Shown here: positions 1 through 7,500 of the stretch, piece by piece
Position numbering within the stretch: position 1 is the first letter of the stretch
Layout: each line of letters begins with the position of its first letter
Source: Desulfococcus sp.
GTDB taxonomy: Bacteria > Desulfobacterota > Desulfobacteria > Desulfobacterales > Desulfosalsimonadaceae
Reading direction: 5' to 3'
Length of the DNA: 8,740 bases
Assembly: GCA_024641805.1 (NCBI GenBank)
Contig: JAHECJ010000059.1
Coordinates: 1-8,740, forward strand
Translations under genes and position numbers: made by a program
The notes under the pieces: generated by a model
Databases searched by the model: none
What the model saw: only the letters and a program-made list of their open reading frames with translations
What the model was told of the DNA's origin: nothing

Positions 1-1973
1 GCCTGCAGGTCTACCGGGTGGATAGCGCGCCAAGTAACGTCGACCATCCATTCCTGTGGAAAGACCTGTCATCAACGGTGCACTACTGGGGGGTCTTTAA
101 ATCCGGAGGCACCAGCCCGACATACGAGGCGGTTTATAACTATGCCGGATATCCCGGCATCAGGAATGAAGAAGGAGTAGGCTTGGCGTATCGCAGCCAT
201 AATTGCGAAAGCTGGAAAGCCACGAATGCAGTGCTCGATACGGTTAACCATCGCCTGACCTTAACCGGTTTAAGGGGCACGGAATTCATCCTTGGACAAT
301 ATGTGGACCCCAGAAATACGATCAACTTTGACAGCACGAACAGCCAGTTTGTCCAGGTTGCAGATGGCGGCGTTGCAACCGACCTTGATCCGACAACTTT
401 CGGCACGGTGGAAGCCTGGATCTACCTTGCTTCAAGCCCTCAAGCCAATGCCGGTATTGTTCACAAAGGGAACGGCACGACTTCAAATGCATATTCTCTT
501 TACCTGAATGGTTCGGGTGGGATTACCTTTACTGTCTTTGATAGCGGCGGTGGCAACAGCAGCATCAACAGTGCTGCCACACTAAATCCCAATACCTGGT
601 ATCACGTTGCCGCTGTTTGGGATGATACTTCGGATACACTGGATTTCTACCTTAATGGTGTTTCGAATGCCACACAAGTAGCCACAGTCACCGCAAGAGA
701 CTCTGCAGATGATTTGTATATCGGTGCTCGCCAAACAACATCCGGCCCCGTTTATTTTAGCGGATATATTGATGAAGTGAGGGTCTGGACGGTTGCCAGA
801 AGCCAGGCGGACATCCGGGCTTACATGTGCAAAAAGCTGGCCGGTACGGACGCTGGTTTGGGAGGCTACTGGCGCTTTGATGAAGAAACCGGGAGCAATA
901 TCACCCCGGATTATGATTTCGGCACCGCAAATGACGGAACCATGTCCGCCAGCTTCGGCGCAGACGGTTCCGATGCCATTCGTGCGGCTCGCGTCTGCTC
1001 GTCAGCCCCCATCGGGGATGCCAGCGCCTATGCATATTATGACGGCGGTGCAATTTCTCCGGTTGCCGCGCAGCTGGCCCATACGGACGGGGACTACATG
1101 TTTGCCACACAATATTCAGGCGATTGGGGCACGACGTTTTCCGGCCTCCAGATTTATCGGGTGGATGAAGCTCCGGTTTACCCGCCGGATCTGTGGAACG
1201 CCGCGCCGTATACCTACCAGACTCCCAACGGCCTGACACCGCCGACGGGATGGGCATCCATCGACTATTACCGGTACTGGGGCATCTTTGTGACAGACTG
1301 GACGGTCGGGCTGACCTATGATGCCATCTATAATTATAACGGCAATCCCAGTGTACCGGCCAATGCGGATGGCACAGCGGGCAACCCCCAGCTCGGTCTG
1401 GCGAAACGGCCGGCTTACTGCTTTGGAACCTGGGCAGACTCCACCGCCAACTGGGCCTTTGGGACCCTGCAACTGGAGTTGACAGGTGCAAACGGCAAAG
1501 ACCAGTCGCAAAACGGTCCGCCTAAAAGCAACCCGGAATATGTCCTGGGAGGCATCGATCAGCCCCTGGCCATTGCTTTGGCTTCCTTTTATGCGGAATT
1601 CGATAAAGAAAGCGGCTGCATTAAGATCTCCTGGGAAACCGCCACGGAAATAAATACCACCGGCTTCAGGCTCTGGCGCAGTGAAGAAAAAAATGGTGTT
1701 TACGAAACTGTTCCATACAGCACCACCAGCTCCAAGTCGGTGACCGAAACCCGGGGGGCGAAATACGCTTTTACAGACTGTAATGTGGCGTTAGACGGCA
1801 AGACGAACTATTATTATAAGCTGGAAGAAATAGATACAGACACCGCAAAGGTCAATCCGCTTTACGGCCCCATCGGCCCTGTAAAAGAGACGGTCAGCGC
1901 GTCACAATCCGATATTGGAAAAGCATCGACATCAAAGGGCGACGGCTGTTTTATTAACTCATTGCTGCAATAA
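1..1973 (+). CDS. LamG-domain surface/exported protein with Cys-Phe-Ile tail (5' partial)
   Basis: The frame is open from the left edge (first full codon at 3), so the true start lies upstream. The GTG at 18 sits inside a conserved module and is not the start. About 656 residues are visible; numbering here counts from the GTG codon. Residues about 100-270 form a LamG/concanavalin-A-like domain: VEAWIYL strand, NTWYHVAAVWD, LDFYLNGV, and the closing YIDEVRVWTVARSQADI. LamG domains typically bind sugars or proteins outside the cell. The domain is flanked by two copies of a module starting L-Q-[VI]-Y-R-V-D (listed separately). Residues about 520-625 resemble a fibronectin-III-like domain (KISWETATEINTTGFRLWRS, later TNYYYKLEEID) common near the ends of exported bacterial proteins. 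The tail is GDGCFINSLLQ with Cys644. It matches the tail of the next gene, 30 bases downstream, so the two are probably co-transcribed. Substrate or ligand is unknown. Certain as a coding region; function is inferred from domains only. Confidence 0.93.
   Translation, partial: LQVYRVDSAPSNVDHPFLWKDLSSTVHYWGVFKSGGTSPTYEAVYNYAGYPGIRNEEGVGLAYRSHNCESWKATNAVLDTVNHRLTLTGLRGTEFILGQYVDPRNTINFDSTNSQFVQVADGGVATDLDPTTFGTVEAWIYLASSPQANAGIVHKGNGTTSNAYSLYLNGSGGITFTVFDSGGGNSSINSAATLNPNTWYHVAAVWDDTSDTLDFYLNGVSNATQVATVTARDSADDLYIGARQTTSGPVYFSGYIDEVRVWTVARSQADIRAYMCKKLAGTDAGLGGYWRFDEETGSNITPDYDFGTANDGTMSASFGADGSDAIRAARVCSSAPIGDASAYAYYDGGAISPVAAQLAHTDGDYMFATQYSGDWGTTFSGLQIYRVDEAPVYPPDLWNAAPYTYQTPNGLTPPTGWASIDYYRYWGIFVTDWTVGLTYDAIYNYNGNPSVPANADGTAGNPQLGLAKRPAYCFGTWADSTANWAFGTLQLELTGANGKDQSQNGPPKSNPEYVLGGIDQPLAIALASFYAEFDKESGCIKISWETATEINTTGFRLWRSEEKNGVYETVPYSTTSSKSVTETRGAKYAFTDCNVALDGKTNYYYKLEEIDTDTAKVNPLYGPIGPVKETVSASQSDIGKASTSKGDGCFINSLLQ
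3..299 (+). repeat. Protein-level repeat, copy 1 (partial): LQ-x-YRVD module
   Basis: This stretch encodes LQVYRVDSAP, then HYWGVF, YEAVYNYAGYPGI, GLAYRSHNCESW, LTLTG and EFILGQ. The same landmarks occur in the same order in copy 2 after the LamG domain, with the second copy longer through loop insertions. The similarity is in protein, not in DNA, so the duplication is old. The piece that precedes LQIYRVD in copy 2 (APIGDASAYAYY to FSGLQ) would lie off the left edge here, implying at least one more LamG-plus-module unit upstream. I know no established name for this module. Confidence 0.7.
1146..1553 (+). repeat. Protein-level repeat, copy 2: LQ-x-YRVD module
   Basis: This copy encodes LQIYRVDEAP, YRYWGIF, YDAIYNYNGNP, GLAKRPAYCFGTW, LQLELTG and EYVLGG, aligning landmark by landmark with copy 1, including the single Cys followed by Trp. 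It follows a linker (about 994-1145) containing SSAPIGDASAYAYYDGG and LAHTDGDYMFATQ, which looks like the leading part of the same module. It is followed directly by the fibronectin-III-like domain. The repetition suggests a beaded, extracellular protein built from alternating LamG and module units. Confidence 0.7.
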
Positions 1974-1980
1974 AAATTTA

Positions 1981-1985
1981 AAGGA
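1981..1985 (+). promoter_or_regulatory. Possible Shine-Dalgarno AAGGA, unusually far from the peptidase ATG
   Basis: AAGGA lies in the 30-base gap between the first two genes and is the only purine-rich ribosome-binding candidate there. It is 18 bases from the ATG at 2004, about twice the usual spacing, with an AT-rich spacer. An in-frame ATT at 1992 would have ordinary spacing but is a very rare initiator. The ATG is kept because the signal peptide starts well from it and there is no other ATG or GTG in the gap. Confidence 0.35.
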
Positions 1986-2003
1986 TTTTATATTTTCAAC
2001 TTA

Positions 2004-4505
2004 ATGAAAAATTTACATATTCCCTTGATTTCAAGGAAGATTCTTTTCGGACTGCTGCTTGTTATTTTTACATTTGCAAACGGATTTACAAATGACGCTT
2101 TCTGCCAGCCATTATCAGATCCCCGCCCTAATCGCGGGAGCCTGAAAATTGAAATTACGGCAAACGGTATTTACCGGATATCCGGAAGCGACTTTTCCAC
2201 CGTCAATGTAAATCCGGACAATATTGACCCTGAAACGTTTCAGATGTTTCATAAAAACGTGGAGATTCCGGTCACTGTTTCATCCACCCATAATATTTTT
2301 GACCCATCCGATTTTATTGAATTTTATGCACAGGGTATCGACAACCGGTTTACCGGAACGGACGTTTACTGGCTCTACTGGAACGGGAACACGGGTAAAC
2401 GGATGTCCTGGATAAACGGGGAGGTCGATGAAACATCGCAAGATATCCAAACTTTTACCGACACCCGGGTGATTGAAGAAAACCATCTCCTCTGGACCCA
2501 AACCCCGAACGCGCCTGAAGCCGACTACTGGTTCTGGGAAAAATTCACCGCGCCCCAGTCCGCCACCTATACCTTTGACCTTCCGTCTCCGGTCAGCAAT
2601 GCGGGAGAAGCCGACGTCTCGGTTTATTTTCAGGGGGTCAGCAACGCGGACCACCGGACACGCATTACGCTGAACGGCCAGTTTATTGGAGAAGATATCT
2701 GGTCCGGCATCAATCAGACCACGCAGACAATATCCGTCACGAATAATCTTTTAAAAAGCAGCCGCAATCAGCTGACAATTCAATCCGTTGGAAACGCCAA
2801 TGATGTGATCTACTTAAACAAGATTGAAGTCAGCTACACCCGGCGTTTAACGGCCTTAAACGATCAACTGACACTTAATCTGGACCCCAATGATCCGGTA
2901 TCCGCAACTGTCAGCGGGTTTACAAATAATGCCGTCCGCGTGTTTGACATCAGTGATCCGGATAATGTCAAAAAAATTTCCGGCATTGACGTTCAGGCGG
3001 AGGCAAACAGATTTACCATTCAGTTTGAGTCGCCGGGCGGCGCGAAAACATACCTGGCCTTGACGACCGATGCCGTCAAACGCGCTGACCAAATCGAATA
3101 TAAAAAACCGTATGCCTTAAAAACCGCATCCAATCAGGCCGATTATATCCTGATCACCGGGAAAGATCTGATGCCGGGTCTTGAGAAGCTCACTGAATTG
3201 CGTCGCCGGCAGGGGTTCCGCGTCAAAATGATTGATATCGAAGATATTTATGATGTGTTTTCATTCGGTTTTTTTGACCCGTCGGCGGTTCATGATTTTT
3301 TAAAATATGCGTATGAAAATTGGAAATCACCCGCCCCGCAGTATGTGCTGATGGCCGGGGATTCCAATCTTGATTACCGGAATTATTTCGGCACGGGAAA
3401 ACAGAATATTGTTCCGGTATATTTAAGCAATACTTACGAACTGGGGTTGACGCCGTCGGACAATGAATTTGTCAGTTTTGATGACAACAGTCCGGATCCG
3501 GACATGTATATCGGCAGAATCTCAGGTAATACCAGTGAAATTGTTTCAAAAACTGCAACTAAAATCATCTGGTATGAAACTGCGAAAAGCTATAAGCCGG
3601 AGCAGGTCCTGTTTGTGGCCGATGACGATGACACCGCTTTTGAAGTGTTAAATGATGATCTGGCATCCTATTTACCGTCAGCATTTACCGCCAACAAGGT
3701 TTATGCGCGGTATTACAATTCCCTGGACAATGTGACCCTCAATATTCTCTCATTTATCGACAAGGGAATGCTCATTACCAATTTTGTGGGCCACGGCGAT
3801 GTCATCCGATGGGGAGCGGAACCTTACGGCGGCGGCGACTTTATTATTGAACCCGGCGACATCGACCGTCTGAAAAATCAAAACAAGCTGACCTTTATCA
3901 TTGCCCTGGATTGCCTGAACGGATATTTTTCTCAGTCTTTTGACTACAGCCTTTCCGAAGAATGGGTAATGGCACCGGAAACCGGTGCCATTGCCTGTTT
4001 TGCCCCCAGCGGCCTGTCCCATCAATGGGAGCACGAACTCCTGAGCGAGTTTATCTTTGACAAAATATTTAATGAAAAAGAAAACCGGCTGGGGGTTATT
4101 ACCACTCAGTCGAAAATCGATGCCTATTATTCCGGTGCGTCAGACAAGGTTTTAACCTCTTTGAATCTCATCGGTGACCCGGCGACAACCCTGGCGATTT
4201 ATCGGAATCCCGCCGACATGGTCACTGTTTACAAAATTACTGCTTCCGACGGAACCGGCGGGAATATTTCTCCTTCCGGCGACGTTCCCGCATTTGAAGA
4301 TTCCAGAGAAACCTTTACGGTTGCCCCAAAGGCCGGATATCATATTTTAAATGTGTCTGTGGACGGTTTGCCGCAGGGCGCTGTTGGACAGTATACGTTT
4401 AGCAATATTTCCGGCGATCACATTATTTCTGCTGAATTCGAACAAGACAGCAACTCCGGCGGCGGTGGCGGCGGAGGATGTTTTATTTCTTCATTAAAAA
4501 ATTAA
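2004..4505 (+). CDS. C25 (gingipain-type) cysteine peptidase, exported, with InlB-like repeat and Cys-Phe-Ile tail
   Basis: The 833-residue protein is complete. Residues 1-34 look like a Sec signal peptide: Arg-Lys at 11-12, then hydrophobic ILFGLLLVIFTFAN; cleavage near 29-35 is a guess, and there is no convincing lipobox. Residues about 45-130 (GIYRISGSDF, IDPETFQMFHKN, DFIEFYAQGIDNRFTGTDVYWLYW) resemble the N-terminal region of gingipain/PorU-type proteins. The peptidase domain spans about 379-733, beginning ADYILITG. The expected dyad is visible: His597 in VGHGD and Cys637 in ALDCLNGY, 40 residues apart. C25 enzymes cleave after Arg or Lys (gingipains) or act as the sorting peptidase PorU in type IX secretion; which activity applies here cannot be read from sequence. 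Residues about 739-813 (GGNISPSGDV, AGYHILNVSVDG, YTFSNISGDHIISAEF) match the divergent InlB B-repeat type. A Gly7 linker precedes the tail CFISSLKN (Cys826), shared with the upstream protein. Probably in one operon with that gene. Confidence 0.92.
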   Translation: MKNLHIPLISRKILFGLLLVIFTFANGFTNDAFCQPLSDPRPNRGSLKIEITANGIYRISGSDFSTVNVNPDNIDPETFQMFHKNVEIPVTVSSTHNIFDPSDFIEFYAQGIDNRFTGTDVYWLYWNGNTGKRMSWINGEVDETSQDIQTFTDTRVIEENHLLWTQTPNAPEADYWFWEKFTAPQSATYTFDLPSPVSNAGEADVSVYFQGVSNADHRTRITLNGQFIGEDIWSGINQTTQTISVTNNLLKSSRNQLTIQSVGNANDVIYLNKIEVSYTRRLTALNDQLTLNLDPNDPVSATVSGFTNNAVRVFDISDPDNVKKISGIDVQAEANRFTIQFESPGGAKTYLALTTDAVKRADQIEYKKPYALKTASNQADYILITGKDLMPGLEKLTELRRRQGFRVKMIDIEDIYDVFSFGFFDPSAVHDFLKYAYENWKSPAPQYVLMAGDSNLDYRNYFGTGKQNIVPVYLSNTYELGLTPSDNEFVSFDDNSPDPDMYIGRISGNTSEIVSKTATKIIWYETAKSYKPEQVLFVADDDDTAFEVLNDDLASYLPSAFTANKVYARYYNSLDNVTLNILSFIDKGMLITNFVGHGDVIRWGAEPYGGGDFIIEPGDIDRLKNQNKLTFIIALDCLNGYFSQSFDYSLSEEWVMAPETGAIACFAPSGLSHQWEHELLSEFIFDKIFNEKENRLGVITTQSKIDAYYSGASDKVLTSLNLIGDPATTLAIYRNPADMVTVYKITASDGTGGNISPSGDVPAFEDSRETFTVAPKAGYHILNVSVDGLPQGAVGQYTFSNISGDHIISAEFEQDSNSGGGGGGGCFISSLKN
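3964..3996 (+). other. Strong intragenic hairpin after the catalytic Cys codon
   Basis: AATGGCACCGG (3968-3978) and CCGGTGCCATT (3982-3992) are perfect reverse complements around an AAA loop, an 11-bp stem. In RNA it extends through U-G (3967/3993), G-C (3966/3994), G-C (3965/3995) and G-U (3964/3996). It is followed by TGTTTTG, so on the plus strand it looks like a weak intrinsic terminator within the peptidase gene. It encodes the region WVMAPETGAIAC, so coding constraint alone may explain it. A regulatory role is unproven. Confidence 0.55.
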
Positions 4506-4532
4506 ATAATTTTCCCATTGCGCACCTTTTGG

Positions 4533-4553
4533 CGTAAAAATAGAGTTTTTACG
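4533..4553. promoter_or_regulatory. Perfect 8-bp inverted repeat between peptidase and kinase genes
   Basis: CGTAAAAA (4533-4540) and TTTTTACG (4546-4553) are exact reverse complements with a TAGAG spacer, in the 61-base gap and ending 13 bases before the ATG of the signalling gene. The arms are mostly A-T and no T tract follows, so it is a poor intrinsic terminator; a dimeric repressor or activator site is equally plausible. I found no convincing -35/-10 pair with proper spacing in the gap. Confidence 0.45.
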
Positions 4554-4566
4554 GATTCCTATCTGC

Positions 4567-7500
4567 ATGTTTAACCTGAATGGTTACGAAATTATTTTTG
4601 AACGGGCCCCGAAAGGCGGGGTTAAAATTTATTCTGCCCGGCACATCCAGTCCACCAGCAAGGTAAAAATCCTTTTTTTACCGGTCGACCAAAAAACCAA
4701 AGGGTTATCCGACAAGATTTATCAGTATTTTTTGCCCCTGAAAAAATTAATTTCCCAGCACATTGTTCGCGTATACGCCATTGAAAAAATATCCGAAGCA
4801 TCCACATCCGGAATTGCCTTTACCATTGGAGAATCCGAGGGGATATCGATAAAGGAGTATTTGTCAAAAAACAGCCCCCTGTCTCCCGAGCGATTTATCA
4901 ATATCGCGGTTCAAATTGTGACGGCCATCAATGACCTGCACAAAGTCGGCTTGTCCCATAACGGCCTTACCAGCACCAACATTATGATTGATCCGGATCG
5001 CCACCATATCTGTATCAATGATTTTGCCTTTGGCATGTATAGCGTTCTCCATCCGGGAGCCTGGAACACGCAAACCAGCGGGCAAAACTCCATTGAAGAT
5101 GAACACCTGCCCTATATTTCTCCGGAGCAGACCGGCCGGATGAATTGCGAAATTGATTATCGAACCGATTTTTATTCCATGGGGATCATATTCTATGAAA
5201 TGCTCACCGGGATGCCGCCCTTTACCGGCAGCAGCGCAATGGAATTGATTCACGCCCACATGGCTAAAAACCCTGTCATACCACTCGAAAACCGGCAAGA
5301 AATCGGTGAGCCGCTATCCAACGTCATCATGAAACTGCTGTCAAAATCTCCGGACAACCGTTATCAAAGCGCGTTTGGAATTAAGTCGGATCTGCTCCAG
5401 TGCCTTGAACAGAACGGCGCACCCACCGCCGGCCGCCCATTCCAGGTGGCACGGCATGATGTCTCCGAACGATTCCGGTTTCCGGATAAAATGTACGGCC
5501 GGGAAATCGAAGTGGCCATGCTAATGGATGAATTCAATCGGGTGAAGGAAAACAACATCGGCATATCCATGATTGCCGGGTATTCCGGCATCGGGAAATC
5601 ACGTATCGTTGAAGAAATCCAAAAGTTTGTCGTTAAAAAAGGGGGATATTTCATCTCCGGTCAATATGAGCAGCTCCAGCAGGATATTCCCTACAGCGGT
5701 CTGATTCAGGCTTTCCAGGAAATCGTCAAACAAATCCTGACGGAACCGGTCGATCAGATAAACGACTGGCGTCATAAACTGCTGGCCGCCTTGGGCGCAA
5801 ATGCCCGGGTCATCATTGATGTGATTCCGGAAATTGAATTTATCATCGGCAAACACCCGCCGCCGCCGGAATTATCGCCCGGAGACGCTCAAAACCGGTT
5901 TCATGTGGTTTTTGAAAAATTCCTCCAGATCCTTGCGTCAAAGGATCATCCTCTGACACTCTTTATCGACAATATGCACTGGGCCGATGTCGCCGGCTTG
6001 AAACTGATGGAGTCTTTCTTCACCGGCACCCGAACGCGAAATTTCTATTTCATCGGCGCCTATCGCAACAACGAAATCAAAGACACGCATCCTTTGTTCG
6101 ACTCCCTGAATTTGATTAAACAAAAAGGCCTGCCGGTCCAGACCATCACGTTAAGACCGATCAGTGAAACCGATGTTTGCAACCTGCTGTCAGACGCCCT
6201 GCACGAGGAGGCCGAGCAGATAAGGTTGCTGGCGCAAATTGTCCATGATAAAACCCGGGGCAACCCGTTTTTCATCAAGCAATTCATGGAAACGTTAAAT
6301 AAAGAGGGGTTTCTTGCCTACGATTACGAAAACGGCCGATGGCAATGGAATATCGAACAGATAACCGCTCAAAGCATCACCGATAACGTGGTCGATTTTA
6401 TGGCGGCCAAGGTATCAAAACTGGGTGACCCCTCCCAGCAGACCCTTCAACTGGCGGCCTGTATCGGCGATTCATTTTCCCTGTCAATGCTCTCTATGGT
6501 GTCCGCTAAACCCGCGAGTGCTATTGTAGCGGACTTGCGGGAAGCAGTCGCTCTCGGGCTGGTTATGCCAACGGGCGATGCCTACCCTCTCATGGTCAAA
6601 TCTCTGGCCAAAATCCGCTCCGATGATCAACCATTTATACCCGTGAACCCGGCGGACAATATTGTATTCGATTTTTTGCACGACAAGGTCCGGCAGGCGG
6701 TTTACGCGCAAGTGCCCGACGAGCTGAAAAAGACATTCCATTTCCGGATCGGAGAATTGATTTTACAAAATACGGATCCCAAGGATCTGCACAGCCGGAT
6801 TTTTTCCATCGTGCACCATTTCAATCAAGGGAAACTTCCACCGGCGAAAAATACCGACCTTCAGCAGCTGGCCCGGCTCAATCTCATTGCCGGAAAAAGG
6901 GCCAAAGACGCCGCCGCCTATCGACAGGCGCTCAACTATTTGAAAACATCGGAAAATTATCTAAGCGACGCCACCTGGACGGAAAACTATGATCTGGTTT
7001 TCGACATCAAAAAACACCGGATGGAATGTGAATATCTTCTGCATAACTTCGATGACGCGGAAGCGCTGTTCAAAATTCTGCTGGACCGCGCCGATTCCAG
7101 CGAAGACAAGGCGGCACTCTACAACCAGAAGATGATCATGCTGGCAAGCCTTGCCAAACATGAAGATGCACTAAAAATCGGCGCCACCGGCCTGCGGCTT
7201 CTGGGTGTCCGCCTACCGAAAAGAGCGGGGAAACTTGTTGTGCTGCGCAGCCTCCTGACGTTAAAAATGCGGCTGCATAACCAGGACATTGATTCTTTGC
7301 TTGAACTCCCGGAAATCACGGAGCCCCGTCGGTTGCTGACCTTAAAAATGATGATGAACTTAAGTTTATCCGCCTATTTCTGCCAGCCGTATTTAGCCTC
7401 GTACCTGGCACTGGATATTTTCAAAATGACCCTCAAATACGGCAACTCCAGCGTTTCCCCGTTTGCGTATGTCATCTACGGCTCCGCCCTGTGCGCCATA

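Noticed and set aside
18..20. GTG at 18 as the start of the first gene
   Set aside because: The frame is open to the left edge and the five codons before it (L-Q-V-Y-R) match the repeated LQIYRVD motif, so the gene continues upstream.
142..160. Inverted repeat ATGCCGG / CCGGCAT with a 5-base loop
   Set aside because: Only seven base pairs, within conserved coding sequence, no accompanying signal; expected by chance at this length.
140..1511. Minus-strand open frames across 140-406, 901-1491 and 1116-1511, and plus-strand alternatives at 292-507 and 793-1236
   Set aside because: They lie wholly inside the LamG gene in other frames, are rich in Arg/Pro/Ser, and show no recognisable domain.
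2094..2110. Cys34 of the peptidase as a lipoprotein attachment site
   Set aside because: The residues before it (Asp-Ala-Phe) do not fit a lipobox, which needs Leu or a similar residue at -3 and a small residue at -1.
2280..4343. Short frames on both strands within the peptidase gene
   Set aside because: They overlap a complete, domain-supported gene and have no signal of their own.
4607..4621. GC-rich hairpin CCCCG / CGGGG early in the signalling gene
   Set aside because: Five base pairs only; could affect translation but there is no supporting evidence.
5863..5874. CCG-CCG-CCG-CCG run as a microsatellite
   Set aside because: It encodes four prolines in a loop that is proline-rich in this family, and it is too short to call a repeat tract.
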